NCBI RefSeq assembly: GCF_017603825.1
Contig: NZ_CP072014.1
Coordinates: 2,108,001-2,172,000 of the forward strand
Source: Arthrobacter crystallopoietes
Lineage (GTDB): Bacteria; Actinomycetota; Actinomycetes; Actinomycetales; Micrococcaceae
Length of the DNA stretch: 64,000 bases
Direction: 5' to 3'
The notes under the pieces are model-generated. The model saw nothing but the letters and a program-made list of their open reading frames with translations, had not been told where the DNA came from and searched no databases. Of this stretch, positions 16,317 through 26,148 are shown in pieces (position 1 is the first letter of the stretch; the number at the start of each line of letters is the position of its first letter). The position numbers and the translations under genes are program-made.

Positions 16317-16739
16317 CTAGACCTTCAGCGACTTCTGCTTGCCCTTGGAGTCCAGGATCAGGGCCAGGGCGATGCCGAACATCCAGATGTCCTTGGCCAG
16401 GCCCGTTCCCTCGGCCGTGGGGCGGATGTTGTCATCCTGCGTCATGCCCGGGGTCTTGAGGTACATGCCGATCAGCGTGCCGGAGAACGCGGCGAGGCCC
16501 AGGCCCACCAGCCGGCTGGGGATGAACGGAGCCAGCAACGCGCTGCCGAGGGCGAGCTCGCCATAGCTGACATACTTGCCGAACTGCTCGGGCTCCATGT
16601 CCTTCACCTGGGGCAGAAGGTTGCCGGCCATGCCCTGCAGGCCCGCGGCGCTTTCCTTGTCCAGGTTCATTTTGCCTATGCCGGAATTGAGGATAAATCC
16701 GCCGGTGGTCAGGCGCAGGGGAATGTGGCTGAGCTTCAT
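16317..16739 (-). CDS. DoxX-like small membrane protein
   Basis: 140 residues with four hydrophobic segments: around residues 5-22 (HIPLRLTTGGFILNSGIGK), 59-78 (ELALGSALLAPFIPSRL), 79-95 (VGLGLAAFSGTLIGMYL) and 117-132 (DIWMFGIALALILD). The first segment and the loop with GxGKMN fit the DoxX/DoxX-like fold, small quinone-related or redox membrane proteins of mostly unknown role. ATG 16739 is preceded by AAGGACC. It shares a bidirectional terminator with tctA and appears monocistronic. Confidence 0.75.
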   Translation of the reverse strand: MKLSHIPLRLTTGGFILNSGIGKMNLDKESAAGLQGMAGNLLPQVKDMEPEQFGKYVSYGELALGSALLAPFIPSRLVGLGLAAFSGTLIGMYLKTPGMTQDDNIRPTAEGTGLAKDIWMFGIALALILDSKGKQKSLKV

Positions 16740-17047
16740 GTCAGGTCCTTCCGGTAGTCAGGCTCGGTCTCTTCGAGCGTACTTCCGGGGGCCCGCTCCT
16801 GCCAGTGTTCGGCGGGGCGGCTTCTGCCGCACAAGGGACGACCGCGCTGGGCAGCGGCGCAGGTTAGAGTTTGTTTCCGGCACACTTCGCACTGTTTTCC
16901 GTTGCTAATGCATAGGCCGCTGAGACTCAGTTAAGCGAAACAAACTGAAATGCCGCCGTGCGTTAACTTGCGGTTTGAGTCTCGTCTGCTTGGATGGAAT
17001 GTAATAGGAAACGGGTATCCCGGTTCCGAAACAGCAGAAGGTTAGTG
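16740..17047. other. Divergent intergenic region with nested inverted repeats
   Basis: A 308-base region between the divergent DoxX and phosphodiesterase genes. GAGACTCA at 16922-16929 and its complement TGAGTCTC at 16976-16983 form an 8-base inverted repeat about 46 bases apart. CTGAGACTCAG at 16920-16930 is itself a palindrome. The interval is AT-richer than its surroundings and probably holds the promoter of the phosphodiesterase gene. No coding frame is convincing. Confidence 0.4.
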
Positions 17048-17953
17048 ATGGATTACATCCACGCCGAGCATCCACGGCCTCACCATTTCATACTGCACAT
17101 GAGCGACACCCATCTGGTGGGCGGTCCAAATCCCCTGTACGGACAGGTGGACAGCGAGGCCCGGCTCCAGCAGATCTTCACCGAACTCGAGGCCTCCGGC
17201 GCGCGTCCGCAGGCCATTGTGTTCACCGGAGATCTGGCGGACAAGGGCGAGCCGGAGGCCTACACCAAGCTCCGCGGCATCGTCGAGCCCGCCGCGGAAC
17301 GGTTGGACGCGCAGGTCATCTGGGCCATGGGGAACCATGACGACCGCGCCAATCTGCGCACCGGATTGCTGGATCAACCGGCGGACATGTCGCCGCTGGA
17401 CAAGGCGTACGACGTCGATGGCCTGCGAGTGATCACCCTGGATTCCACCGTGCCCGGGTTCCACCACGGCGAGCTCAGCGACAGCCAGCTGGACTGGCTA
17501 AAGGGGGAGCTGGCCGTGTCCGCGCCGCACGGCACCATTCTGGCTCTGCACCATCCTCCGGTGCCTTCCGTGCAGGACCTGTCCGTGCTGGTGGAACTGC
17601 GGGACCAGAGCCGGCTGGCCGCGGCGCTCGAGGATACGGATGTGCGGACCATTCTGGCCGGACACCTGCACTATTCCACCACCGCCATGTTCGCGGGCAT
17701 CCCGGTGTCGGTAGCCTCGGCGACCTGCTACACCCAGGACCTGAATGTTCCCGTGGGCGGCACCCGCGGCCGCGATGGCGCCCAGGCCTACAACCTAGTC
17801 CACGTGTACGACGAGACGATCGTCCACTCGGTCGTGCCGATGGGTGACTACGCCACCGTGGGCGAGTACGTGTCCCCGGAAGAAACCCAGCGCCGGCTGG
17901 ACGCGGCCGGCATCCGGATCCCGGAAAGCCGCCGCCTGCTCGCCCGAGTCTGA
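17048..17953 (+). CDS. Class III cyclic-nucleotide phosphodiesterase (CpdA/Rv0805-like metallophosphoesterase)
   Basis: 301 residues. All five metallophosphoesterase blocks are present: D-x-H at 20-22 (HMSDTHL), GDLAD at 61-65, GNHDD at 95-99, ALHHPP at 166-171 and GHLH at 205-208. These bind two metal ions and attack the phosphodiester. Similar proteins hydrolyse cAMP, or glycerophosphodiesters in the GpdQ group. ATG 17048 follows AGAAGG at 17036-17041 and gives the usual length; a frame start at 16994 adds 18 unconserved residues. The gene is alone, facing the Stealth gene across a long palindrome. Confidence 0.85.
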   Translation: MDYIHAEHPRPHHFILHMSDTHLVGGPNPLYGQVDSEARLQQIFTELEASGARPQAIVFTGDLADKGEPEAYTKLRGIVEPAAERLDAQVIWAMGNHDDRANLRTGLLDQPADMSPLDKAYDVDGLRVITLDSTVPGFHHGELSDSQLDWLKGELAVSAPHGTILALHHPPVPSVQDLSVLVELRDQSRLAAALEDTDVRTILAGHLHYSTTAMFAGIPVSVASATCYTQDLNVPVGGTRGRDGAQAYNLVHVYDETIVHSVVPMGDYATVGEYVSPEETQRRLDAAGIRIPESRRLLARV

Positions 17954-18076
17954 CAACGACGGCGGCACTCACCTTGGCGGCTATGGCTTTTGCAGGTTGT
18001 GGCGATCGCCGACAAGTGGTCAGCCGGCTACTCGGTGGCGCGGGTAGTCAAGGCCTGCCGCAGGTAACCATACAAC

Positions 18077-18118
18077 GAACCTAACGACGGCGGGCGCCCG
18101 CCCGCCGTCGTTAGGTTC
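18077..18118. terminator. Perfect 42-base palindrome; bidirectional terminator
   Basis: Twenty-base arms with a 2-base centre are completely complementary. The arms contain the window-wide motif AACGACGGCGG in both orientations. It lies between the convergent phosphodiesterase and Stealth genes. Confidence 0.75.
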
Positions 18119-18153
18119 CCGTGGCTTTTTAGCCACTTGGTTCCCAGGAGCCG

Positions 18154-19764
18154 CTATTTTTCCCAGGGCGCGGGGATCGGGAAGTACTTCTCGAGGAAGT
18201 CCGTGACGACTTCCTGCCGCTCCAGGGCCGGAACTTCCGGGAAGCTGCCGTCATTGAGGCAGAAGAAGTCATGGTTGCGCTTTTTGAGCAGCTTCGCCAG
18301 CGACTTCAGCCCCGAGTACATAGTGGTGTCGATGTACTTCACCTTGGCTTCGGTCTGCGTGACGGCGCGTCCGGTCAGCAGAGCGTAGTAGTGGTAGAGC
18401 GAGTTGGTGACCGAGATGTTGTCCTTGGCCCGGAAGCGGCTCGCCGCGGTGGCCTCGAACTCCGCCGCGAACTCCTTCTCCATTTCCAGCAGCACGCTCT
18501 TGCGCAGCGGCGCGGCGCAGTGTTCCAGATGCCGGGTAGTGATGCGGCCAAAGCGATCGTAGAGCAGCTTCCGGTTCACACGGGCGGCGTTCTCGAAGCC
18601 TGAGCGGTCCAAGTGGTTATCGCCCAACCCGATCCGGGTGGAGGCCTCAATGAACTTTGTGATGCCACCGGGGGAGAAGAACACGTGCGGACCCACCGCG
18701 CGGCCGAAGAACATGTCGTCGTTGGAGTAGAGGAAGTGCTCGCTCAGGCCCTCGATGTGCTGCAGTTGCGCCTCGACCGCCTGCGAGTTGTGCGTGGGCA
18801 GGACCGAGGGGTCCTTGAAATGCTCTTCGCTGCGCACAATGTTGATGGCCGGATGCTCGGCGTTCAGCCACTCCGGCACGGGGGAGTCGGTGGCGATGTA
18901 AATTTTGCGGATCCACGGGGCGAACATGTACACCGAGCGCAGGGCGTACTTGAGTTCGTTGATCTGGCGGAAACGGGCATCGGCGTCGTCGCCCTCGCCG
19001 AGGATGACCCCTTCCATCCGCTTGCGGCGGGCGGCCTGGTAGGCCGGATCGTTCCCGTCCACCCAGGAGAAGACGATGTCGATCTCGAAGTCGATGTCCG
19101 TGGCGTGGTCGGCGAACATGTTCTCGATGGTCGGCCAGTCCAGTCCGTACCTGCGCACGGTCCCGCGGACGGCTTCGGCGGCAGGGAGCGAGCGCCGGGT
19201 CAGCGAGTTTTCGATGGGCAGGATCAGCTTCTCGTCCTGCCACATCCACAGTTCCAGCTGGACGCCGGCCGACTGCCCGTAGACCAGTCCGCCGTTAGGT
19301 TCGATGCGGGGACGGTAGAGCCGGAAGATGCGGGCCTGGTTGCCCTCGGCGAGCCGGCCGTCGCCGACCAGCAGCGCGCGCTTTTTCTTGGCGTCCACCG
19401 TCATGGAGTAGAACGGTTCGTCCCGGCAGGCCTCGGCCAGCGCGTCCTGAAGATCCCGGCGGTCATCCCAGTTGATGGCGATGACCGGCCGGGCGTCATT
19501 GCCCCGGACCAGCAGGTAGCCGAGGCCTGCATCATCGAGTACGCCGCGGATGAACAGCAGGTCCTCCACCATCGCCTCATGCTGGGTGCGGTCCTGGTTG
19601 ATGAGGGCATACCGGCGCTTGACCTTGACGACATCCTCGCGGTCACTCAAGCGTGCGACGGCGGCAGGAGAGGTTACCTCAACGACGTCGCGCTGGCTTT
19701 CCTCCGGTTCGGGGGCACCAAAGTAGGCATCCGAAATGTCACTGGGGGCAAGCGATTCGGTAAT
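18154..19764 (-). CDS. Stealth-family protein (sugar-1-phosphate transferase), probable ATT start
   Basis: Stealth proteins transfer hexose-1-phosphate groups onto capsule or wall polysaccharides. The conserved regions are readable in order: CR1 IDIVFSWVDGNDPAYQAARR, CR2 INELKYALRSVYMFAPWIRK plus IYIATDSPVPEWL, CR3 with FLYSNDDMFFGRAVGPHVFF, and CR4 near the C-terminus. The first ordinary start is a TTG at 19650 with no ribosome site. In the same frame an ATT at 19762-19764 lies 6 bases after AAGGAG, and an in-frame TAG precedes it. The 38 residues between read (M)TESLAPSDISDAYFGAPEPE and look coding. The full product is then 536 residues. A T-for-G error at the third base would also explain it. 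No capsule genes are adjacent. Confidence 0.8.
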   Translation of the reverse strand: MTESLAPSDISDAYFGAPEPEESQRDVVEVTSPAAVARLSDREDVVKVKRRYALINQDRTQHEAMVEDLLFIRGVLDDAGLGYLLVRGNDARPVIAINWDDRRDLQDALAEACRDEPFYSMTVDAKKKRALLVGDGRLAEGNQARIFRLYRPRIEPNGGLVYGQSAGVQLELWMWQDEKLILPIENSLTRRSLPAAEAVRGTVRRYGLDWPTIENMFADHATDIDFEIDIVFSWVDGNDPAYQAARRKRMEGVILGEGDDADARFRQINELKYALRSVYMFAPWIRKIYIATDSPVPEWLNAEHPAINIVRSEEHFKDPSVLPTHNSQAVEAQLQHIEGLSEHFLYSNDDMFFGRAVGPHVFFSPGGITKFIEASTRIGLGDNHLDRSGFENAARVNRKLLYDRFGRITTRHLEHCAAPLRKSVLLEMEKEFAAEFEATAASRFRAKDNISVTNSLYHYYALLTGRAVTQTEAKVKYIDTTMYSGLKSLAKLLKKRNHDFFCLNDGSFPEVPALERQEVVTDFLEKYFPIPAPWEK

Positions 19765-19770
19765 GGAAGT

Positions 19771-19776
19771 CTCCTT
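19771..19776 (-). promoter_or_regulatory. Shine-Dalgarno AAGGAG that points to an ATT start codon
   Basis: On the minus strand AAGGAG is followed after 6 bases by ATT, the ideal spacing for a start. No ATG, GTG or TTG is available in that frame until 38 codons later. This site is the main reason for extending the Stealth gene. Confidence 0.65.
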
Positions 19777-19946
19777 CTAGTTTGAGGGCAGGGCGTACCT
19801 ACTCCATAGTAAGCCTGCTCATGCAACGGGCTCGATAGCCTGTCGCTGCGGGAGGACAAGAGCGCCGCCCCCGTGAATCTCGCTTCTGTTGATTTTAGGC
19901 CTATTGACGCTGCTACTATGGGCCCCCCAAAGCAAAGGAGCGCCCC

Positions 19947-20528
19947 GTGGGCAAGGTGGTCATGTACGGCTCGGTATCGGTGGACGGTTTCATCGCGGAC
20001 GAGAACGACCAGCCCGGCCCGCTGTTCGACTGGTTGTCCAGCGGTGACGTGCCGTTGGACGAGAGCGGCGAGTTGAAGGTGTCGCAGGCGTCCTACGACT
20101 ACACCCGGCCGTACTGGGACCAGATCGGGGTGACAATCGCCGGCCGCCACGTCTTCGACATGACGGACGGCTGGGACGGGAAGCCTCCGAGCGGGGTCGA
20201 CCACGTGGTCGTCGTGACGCACCGGCCGAAGCCTGAGGGCTGGGACGCCGAGGCGCCGTTTCATTTCGTCCACGGCGTCGAGGCAGCCGTGGCCAAGGCA
20301 CAGGAACTCGCGGGTGAGCGCATCGTTGAGGTCGCCGCTGGCGACGTCGGTGGCCAAGTGCTTGCCGCGGGCCTGGTCGACGAGGTGCGGATGGACGTTG
20401 TACCCGTCGTGTTCGGGTCCGGCAAGCGCTACTTCGGGTCGGTCCACGCGCAGCACCTGTTGGAGGATCCCGACGTGGTGATTCAGGGCAGCCGGGTGCT
20501 TCACCTGCGCTATCAGTTGCGCCGTTGA
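19947..20528 (+). CDS. Dihydrofolate reductase-family protein (RibD C-terminal domain)
   Basis: 193 residues of the RibD_C/DHFR-like family. The opening VMYGSVSVDGFIADENDQPG is the usual first strand and active-site loop. VTIAGRHVFDMTDGWDG and VVVVTHRPKPEGWD carry the nucleotide-binding part, and ELAGERIVEVAAGDVGGQVL (with GG) and LVDEVRMDVVPVVFGSGKRYF complete the fold. Stand-alone members reduce unknown substrates with NADPH; a role in true folate metabolism should not be assumed. The GTG start at 19947 is set by AAAGGAG at 19934-19940. Monocistronic, next to the end of the peptide ABC operon. Confidence 0.8.
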   Translation: MGKVVMYGSVSVDGFIADENDQPGPLFDWLSSGDVPLDESGELKVSQASYDYTRPYWDQIGVTIAGRHVFDMTDGWDGKPPSGVDHVVVVTHRPKPEGWDAEAPFHFVHGVEAAVAKAQELAGERIVEVAAGDVGGQVLAAGLVDEVRMDVVPVVFGSGKRYFGSVHAQHLLEDPDVVIQGSRVLHLRYQLRR

Positions 20529-20614
20529 CCGACCTGAGCGGGTACGGGAGACTCCCCGCCGACTTGCATCAAACCAACTCTCAGCTGTACCGCGGCCTTA
20601 GCACGGCGGCGGGC

Positions 20615-22246
20615 TTAGCGCGCCTCGAGGGCCGGGGAGGATGCGAGGAGCTGTTGTGTGTAGGGATGCTGGGGCGCGGCGAAGAGCTGCTCGGCCGGGC
20701 CTTGTTCGACGATCCGGCCGCGCCGAAGGACGGCAACCCGGTCGCTCATGTGCCGCACCACCCCCAGATCGTGCGAGATGAACAGGTAGCTCAGCCCTAG
20801 TTCCCGCTGCAGGTCATCAAGCAGGTCCAGGATCTGGGCCTGGATGGAGACGTCCAGCGCCGAGGCCGGTTCATCGCAGATCAGGATCCGGGGCCGCCGC
20901 GCCAGGGCCCGGGCAATGGCGACGCGCTGCCGCTGTCCGCCCGAAAGCGTGCGCGGGCCGCGGCGGGCAAAATCCGCGTGCAGCCCGACCATCTCCAGCA
21001 GCTCGTCGACCTGCGATCCGGAACCCCGGGGATTCAGCGTCCGGCCTCTGGTGGCCGCATCCGCGAGAGTCTGGCCGACGGTCAGCCGCGGGTCGAACGA
21101 GCTGAGCGGATCCTGGTATACGGTGCCGATCAACGGCCGCCGGCCGCGCCGCTCCTTCTCGGTAAGCAAGCTCCAAGGCTCACCGAACAGGCGGAGCTCG
21201 CCGGCATCCGGTGCGGTGAGCCCGAGCGCGATGCGGGCGATAGTGGTTTTTCCGGAACCGGACTCGCCCACCAGCCCCAGCGTCTCCCCGGCGGCCAGTT
21301 CGAAGGACACATTGTCGACGGCGGTAAAGCTGGTCTTGTCCGGGTTGCGGAACCGTTTGGCCAGATCGGTGGCCTGCAGGACGGGTGTGTAGGACTGGGG
21401 GGAACGTCGGTCCGCAGCTTTTGGCTTCGCGGCCGCTGGTCCGGACAAGCGCGCGCCGCGGGGATGGGCGGAGGGCACGGCGCGCAGCAGCTTCTTCGTG
21501 TAGTCGTGCTGAGGGGAGCCAAGGACCTGAGCCACCGGGCCCTGCTCCACAATCCTGCCCCCGGTCATCACCGCCACCTGGTCCGCCACCGAACCGACCA
21601 CGGCCAGATCGTGGCTGATCAGCAGCATCGCCGTTCCCCGCTCCCGCAGCGAGGCCAGCAGGTCCAGGATCTGCGCCTGCACCGTGGCATCGAGCGCGGT
21701 GGTGGGCTCGTCGGCGATGAGCAGCGTCGGATCCAGTGCGATGGCGGAGGCGATCAGGGCACGCTGGCGAAGGCCGCCGGAGAGTTCGCCGGAGCGTTGG
21801 CCCGCCCGCAGCTGCGGATCGTCCATGCCCACATCGGCCAGCAGCGACAACACCCGCCGGCTGCGTTCGGCACGGCTCAGCCGGGTGCGCAGCCGGAGCG
21901 AATCCTCGATCTCACGCCCGATGGTCCGCAGCGGATCCAGTGAGACCAGCGCATCCTGCAGCACAAAGCCGACCTTGCTCCCGCGCAGCTGCCGCCAGCC
22001 GCGCCGGCCCAGCCCGGTCAAGGATTCACCGCCCAGTTCCATCCGCTCCGCCGAAACGTCCGCAGTGTCCCCGGCGAGGCCGATCAGGGACCGCGCGGTC
22101 ACGGACTTGCCGGAACCGGATTCGCCCACCAGCGCCAGGCACTGCCCGCGGCCGATGGACAAAGACACCCCGCGCACCGCCGGGACGGCACCAAAGCCGA
22201 CGTTCAGGTTCTCCACCCGCAGCACGACGTCGTTCTTCGCATTCAC
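20615..22246 (-). CDS. Fused double ATPase of a peptide/nickel ABC importer (DppD-DppF type)
   Basis: 543 residues with two complete ABC ATPase domains. Domain 1: Walker A GESGSGKS (about residues 37-44), signature [12 protein letters not shown], Walker [14 protein letters not shown]-loop [10 protein letters not shown]. Domain 2: Walker A GESGSGKT, signature [16 protein letters not shown], Walker [14 protein letters not shown]-loop [10 protein letters not shown]. Each has the C-terminal HxYTxxLL pattern of oligopeptide ATPases ([16 protein letters not shown]). It energises the two permeases upstream. The open frame extends to 23428, but that part is antisense-like noise; the GTG at 22246 overlaps the dppC-like stop by 4 bases and begins the conserved sequence. 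Last gene of the operon. Confidence 0.9.
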   Translation of the reverse strand: MNAKNDVVLRVENLNVGFGAVPAVRGVSLSIGRGQCLALVGESGSGKSVTARSLIGLAGDTADVSAERMELGGESLTGLGRRGWRQLRGSKVGFVLQDALVSLDPLRTIGREIEDSLRLRTRLSRAERSRRVLSLLADVGMDDPQLRAGQRSGELSGGLRQRALIASAIALDPTLLIADEPTTALDATVQAQILDLLASLRERGTAMLLISHDLAVVGSVADQVAVMTGGRIVEQGPVAQVLGSPQHDYTKKLLRAVPSAHPRGARLSGPAAAKPKAADRRSPQSYTPVLQATDLAKRFRNPDKTSFTAVDNVSFELAAGETLGLVGESGSGKTTIARIALGLTAPDAGELRLFGEPWSLLTEKERRGRRPLIGTVYQDPLSSFDPRLTVGQTLADAATRGRTLNPRGSGSQVDELLEMVGLHADFARRGPRTLSGGQRQRVAIARALARRPRILICDEPASALDVSIQAQILDLLDDLQRELGLSYLFISHDLGVVRHMSDRVAVLRRGRIVEQGPAEQLFAAPQHPYTQQLLASSPALEAR

Positions 22247-23160
22247 CGTCCGGCCACCCTTCGCTGCAGGGCCCGCCCGAGCACGGTCGAGGACGCCGCC
22301 GTCAGGACAATCGCGACGCCGGGGAAGAACGTCATCCACCACGCCGGGCCCAGGTACGTCCGTCCGGCCGCCAGCATCGCGCCCCACTCGGCGGCCGGCG
22401 GCGGTGCCCCGAGGCCGAGGAAGCTGAGCGAGGACGCCCACACCACGGCCTGTCCCAGTCCGAGGGTGCCGAGCACAAAGACGGGGGAGAGGGCGTTGGG
22501 CAGGATGTGGCGGAAGAGCACCTGCGCGGGCCGGCGGCCCAGTACGACGGCGGCCTCCACCATCGCGGACGACCGCACCTGGCTGATTTGGCCGCGGATG
22601 ATGCGCGCATAGCCCGGTGCCGTGGAGAGCCCGACGGCGATGACCGAGGTGGTGATGCCCGGACCGGCCAGCGCGATGAACACGAGCGCCAGCAGCAGGC
22701 CCGGCAGCGCGAACAGGACTTCGAGGATCCGGCCCACGCCGAAGTCGAGCCAGCGGCCGCCGAGTCCGGCCAGGGTACCGAGCACCAGCGCCAGTCCTAC
22801 GCCGATGGCGGTGGCCGCGGCGCCGATCAGCAGCGAGGGGCGGGCACCGTGGATCACCCGCGAGTAGATGTCCCGGCCGGACTCGTCCGTGCCGAACCAG
22901 TGCTTCGGGGACGGGCCCTGGAACGAATCGGCCGGGTTGATGGCCAGCGGGTCGAACGGCGCCAGCAGCGTAGGGAAGCAGGCGGCCAGGACCAGGAACA
23001 GAGCGACGGCGGCGGCGCCGAGTTCGACGGCGCGCAGGCCGGACACCCGGCGCAGGCTGCGGCCGCTGAGGATTCCCGGGGCGCCCGGGGCGCCCGGCGT
23101 GCCCGGGGTGCCGGCGAGGACCGGGTCCTGGTGATTGCGCTTGCTGGAAAAGATGCTCAT
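22243..23160 (-). CDS. Peptide ABC transporter permease (DppC type)
   Basis: 305 residues. After a short N-terminal tail containing the collagen-like [13 protein letters not shown], there is a membrane helix, then the DppC landmark [20 protein letters not shown] and five more helices. The cytosolic ATPase-contact loop (EAA motif) reads [20 protein letters not shown] plus LPNALSP. It forms the channel with the DppB-like subunit. The start overlaps the upstream permease stop by 4 bases, and the stop overlaps the ATPase GTG by 4 bases, so the operon is tightly coupled. Confidence 0.9.
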   Translation of the reverse strand: MSIFSSKRNHQDPVLAGTPGTPGAPGAPGILSGRSLRRVSGLRAVELGAAAVALFLVLAACFPTLLAPFDPLAINPADSFQGPSPKHWFGTDESGRDIYSRVIHGARPSLLIGAAATAIGVGLALVLGTLAGLGGRWLDFGVGRILEVLFALPGLLLALVFIALAGPGITTSVIAVGLSTAPGYARIIRGQISQVRSSAMVEAAVVLGRRPAQVLFRHILPNALSPVFVLGTLGLGQAVVWASSLSFLGLGAPPPAAEWGAMLAAGRTYLGPAWWMTFFPGVAIVLTAASSTVLGRALQRRVAGR

Positions 23161-24188
23161 GCGGCCCGCAACCGTGGATCGGCGGCGCGCTCGGCCACGT
23201 CGCTGGCGGCCATGACCAACACATATGCCAGTGCCGAGACCAGGGCGACACCGGTGACCAGAGGAATGTCGCGGAGCGTGACGGCATTGAGCAGCGTCCG
23301 GCCGAGGCCCGGCCTGGCAAAGATGGACTCCACGACGACGGCGCCGCTGAGCAGGCTGCCGAAAGCCCAGCCCGAAAGCGCGATGCCGGGCAGCGCGGCA
23401 TGGCGCAGGGCATGGCGGAACAGCACACCGGTCTCGCCTTCCCCGCGCGCCCGGGCGGAAAGGGCGAAGGGCGACGTCATGGCGTTGAGCATCGATTCGC
23501 GCATCACCTGGCCCAGGAACCCGGCCAGCGGCAGCGCCAGCGCGAGCACCGGCAGCACCAGCCCGTCGGCGGAGTTTGTGCTGACCGGCGGCAGCCAGCC
23601 GAGCGTGTTGCTGAACAGCAGGATCAGGATGCTGGCCAGCCAGAAGTGCGGCACCGCGGCTGCCGCGATCTCCAGCCCCGAAGCAACGACGGCGGCCGCC
23701 TTGCCGTTCAGCGTGGACCAGCAGGCCAGCCCGAGCGCCAGCAGCCAGGCAACCAGCAGAGCCAGAGCGGACAGCAGGAGGGTGCCGGGCAGTTGGTTGC
23801 CGAGCAGTTCGGCTACCGGCATCCGCAGCGAATAGGACTCGCCCAGATCGCCCTGCAGCAGGCGGCCCAACTGGGTAAAGTACTGGGCCAGCAGCGGCTG
23901 GTCCAGCCCGTAGTCCCGGCGGACCTGCTCCAGCGCCTCGGGCGACGCCTGCGATCCCGGCCCGCCAAGGATGGCCTCGGCCGGGTCGCCGGGGATCAGC
24001 CGGATCCCGAAGAAGATCAACGTGGCCACGGCCCAGAGCACGAAGACCGCGCCCAGTACCTTGGCGAGCAGCCAGCGGACGGTTGTGGGGAGGCGGACAC
24101 TGTCACCCAGTATCCGCGCTGGCCCCCGGTCGCCGTCGGTTACCGTAGGCCGGCCGGGAACCGGTTGCTCAGGAGTTGAGCCAGGCAT
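23157..24188 (-). CDS. Peptide ABC transporter permease (DppB type)
   Basis: 343 residues. A hydrophilic N-terminal extension of about 38 residues precedes the first helix; DppB proteins usually begin there. Landmarks are [40 protein letters not shown] and [20 protein letters not shown] (periplasm-facing part), then six helices, with the EAA-like loop [20 protein letters not shown]. The 20-base overlap with the binding-protein gene upstream and the 4-base overlap downstream place it firmly in the operon. Confidence 0.9.
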   Translation of the reverse strand: MPGSTPEQPVPGRPTVTDGDRGPARILGDSVRLPTTVRWLLAKVLGAVFVLWAVATLIFFGIRLIPGDPAEAILGGPGSQASPEALEQVRRDYGLDQPLLAQYFTQLGRLLQGDLGESYSLRMPVAELLGNQLPGTLLLSALALLVAWLLALGLACWSTLNGKAAAVVASGLEIAAAAVPHFWLASILILLFSNTLGWLPPVSTNSADGLVLPVLALALPLAGFLGQVMRESMLNAMTSPFALSARARGEGETGVLFRHALRHAALPGIALSGWAFGSLLSGAVVVESIFARPGLGRTLLNAVTLRDIPLVTGVALVSALAYVLVMAASDVAERAADPRLRAA

Positions 24189-25830
24189 CGTAGAACGTCG
24201 GCGTGGACACGGTGGGCAGCGCCCGCAGCCCGGAGACTTCCGAGCGGTACAGGAAGTGGTTCTGCTGGTCGTACAGCGGCAGGATGTAGTATCCCTCCAG
24301 CACGATCTGCTGCGCCTTTTCGTACAGCGCCGCGCGCTCGGCCGGGTCGGAGGTTTCGCTGCCCTTGGTCAGGATCTCATCGAGTTCGTCCAGCTTCACC
24401 TGGGACAGGTTGGCGAAGTAGCCGCTGGGTGCCGGGACGGTGCTGTCCGAGTGGAACAGGATCCGCAGCACGTCCGGGCCCACTTTGGTGTACGGGGCGC
24501 TGACCAGGTTGTAGTCGTTCTCGGCCAGGGCACCGTACCAGCTGGACAGGTCCAGCAAGTTCAGTTTGATCTCGAAGCCGGCTTCCTTGGCCGTGGCCTG
24601 CAGCTGCTCGAACAGGGACTGCTCGGCCGGGATGGACTGGTTGGTGCTCACGGGGAATTCCAGGCTCAGCCGCTCGCCGTCCTTCACCCGGTAGCCTTCG
24701 GCATCCCGCTCGGTCCAGCCGGCTTCGTCCAGCAGCCGGTTGGCCTCGGCCGGGTCGTGGCCGAACAGGGACTCGTCCGAGTAGCCCAGCGGCTCGACGC
24801 TGGACAGCGGCGAGTATGACCGTTCGGCAGTACCGAAGAACAAGGAGGATACGCCGTCGTTTACGTTCACCGCCCGGACAAACGCCTCGCGCACCAGCGG
24901 GTCATTGAAGGGCGCCTTGCTGGTGTTCAGCTCGAGCCGGTTGGAGGCGCCGGGCCGGGGCGCGTCCAGGTGTTTGATGACGTCGTTGTTCTCGGCCGCG
25001 GCGATGGTGTCCGGCTGCGCGTTGTCGATCACGTGCACCTCGCCGGCCTGCAGTGCGGCATACCGGGTGGCGGATTCCGGAATGAACTTCCAGGTGATGG
25101 ACTCCAGGTAAGCCGGGCCCCCATGGGCCGCGTCGGCCGGCGGGGAGTTGTAGTTCTCGTTGCGGACCATGGTGATCGAGTCCTGCTTGACCCAGTCCTC
25201 CACCATGAACGGACCGGTGCCGACCGGCGCCGCACAGTTCTCTTCCTGACTGCGCTCCAGTGCCTTGGGCGACTGGAGGGCGACCCACGGCATGCTGAAG
25301 GATTCCAGCAGCGCGCTGTCCGGAGCCTTGAGGTTCAGCTTGAGCGTGAGGTCATCGACCACCTCGGCGCTCTCAATCTTCTGCAGCGCCAGATAGCCGG
25401 TGGAGGACGCGGTTTCGGGATCCTGGACGTGCTCGATGTTGGCCTTCACGGCCTCGGCGTTGAGCGGGGTGCCGTCGGTGAACTGCACGCCCTCGCGCAG
25501 CGTGAAGGTCCAGCTGAGGCCGTCTTCGCTCTCCTGCCATTCGCTGGCCAACCACGGGATGAACTCGCCGTCGACGTTCTTGGAAACCAGCGGTTCCAGG
25601 TACTGACTCGCCGCCAGGGCCTGCGGGTAGTTGCCGCCGACGTGCGGATCCAAGCAGGTCGGTTCGGCGTCGCCCGTGGCGTAAACCAGGTTTCCGCCGC
25701 TGACCGGCTCGCCCGCGTTCTCTTCGGAACCGGTGCCGCCGGCGCTGCAACCGGCCAGAAGTACGACGGCGGCCGCGGCGCCTGCCGCTGTCATGACGGC
25801 ACGGCGCGGGGTACGGAAGGCAAACGACAT
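24169..25830 (-). CDS. Peptide/nickel ABC transporter substrate-binding lipoprotein (SBP family 5)
   Basis: 553 residues. Signal peptide with lipobox VVLLAGC (Cys near residue 28), so it is anchored outside the membrane. The family 5 (DppA/OppA) pattern follows: GGNLVYATGDAEPTCLDPHV, SQYLEPLVSKNVDGEFIPWL, ASEWQESEDGLSWTFTLREG plus VQFTDGTPLNAEAVKANIEH. The ATG at 25830 is set by GAGGAAG upstream; a much longer open frame runs into the divergent hpaH gene and was not used. First gene of the four-gene operon. The ligand could be peptides or another solute; the neighbouring hpa genes raise the possibility of an aromatic-derived compound, which is only a guess. Confidence 0.9.
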   Translation of the reverse strand: MSFAFRTPRRAVMTAAGAAAAVVLLAGCSAGGTGSEENAGEPVSGGNLVYATGDAEPTCLDPHVGGNYPQALAASQYLEPLVSKNVDGEFIPWLASEWQESEDGLSWTFTLREGVQFTDGTPLNAEAVKANIEHVQDPETASSTGYLALQKIESAEVVDDLTLKLNLKAPDSALLESFSMPWVALQSPKALERSQEENCAAPVGTGPFMVEDWVKQDSITMVRNENYNSPPADAAHGGPAYLESITWKFIPESATRYAALQAGEVHVIDNAQPDTIAAAENNDVIKHLDAPRPGASNRLELNTSKAPFNDPLVREAFVRAVNVNDGVSSLFFGTAERSYSPLSSVEPLGYSDESLFGHDPAEANRLLDEAGWTERDAEGYRVKDGERLSLEFPVSTNQSIPAEQSLFEQLQATAKEAGFEIKLNLLDLSSWYGALAENDYNLVSAPYTKVGPDVLRILFHSDSTVPAPSGYFANLSQVKLDELDEILTKGSETSDPAERAALYEKAQQIVLEGYYILPLYDQQNHFLYRSEVSGLRALPTVSTPTFYDAWLNS

Positions 25831-26148
25831 AGGATACTTCCTCAACTGGATCCGCCCGGCGGTAGCCTGCGGCGGTGTTGCGCGGCCGGACGGGCGCCGG
25901 CGCAGGTTTGTACCCATTAAGGGTAGGTCAGCAGCGCAAACCGGAGCATGACGCGCCGCACAATGTGAGCAAGCTCTCCGGCGGGCCGACCGGCGGACAG
26001 GCTGTAATGGAAGTCTCGTCACTGAGCGGGGAAACGTACTATGGTGCTGTGGCCGCCCGGCACCGCCGCCGTAGGGAGGGCCACCAGACCGGACGGGGGT
26101 TCCGTCCGGCTGCCCGCAGCTGATGACTTTTGGACTGGAGCCTGTCGC
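25831..26148. other. Divergent promoter region of the peptide ABC operon and hpaHI
   Basis: 318 bases without a supported gene. It holds a small inverted repeat TACCC-ATTAA-GGGTA (25911-25925), a candidate regulator site, roughly 80 bases upstream of the ABC operon start. An open frame from 26041 leading into hpaH has no ribosome site and an atypical translation. Confidence 0.4.

Noticed and set aside
20615-23428. 937-residue open frame including the double ATPase
   Set aside because: Residues before the GTG at 22246 overlap the DppC-like gene out of frame and have no ABC sequence.
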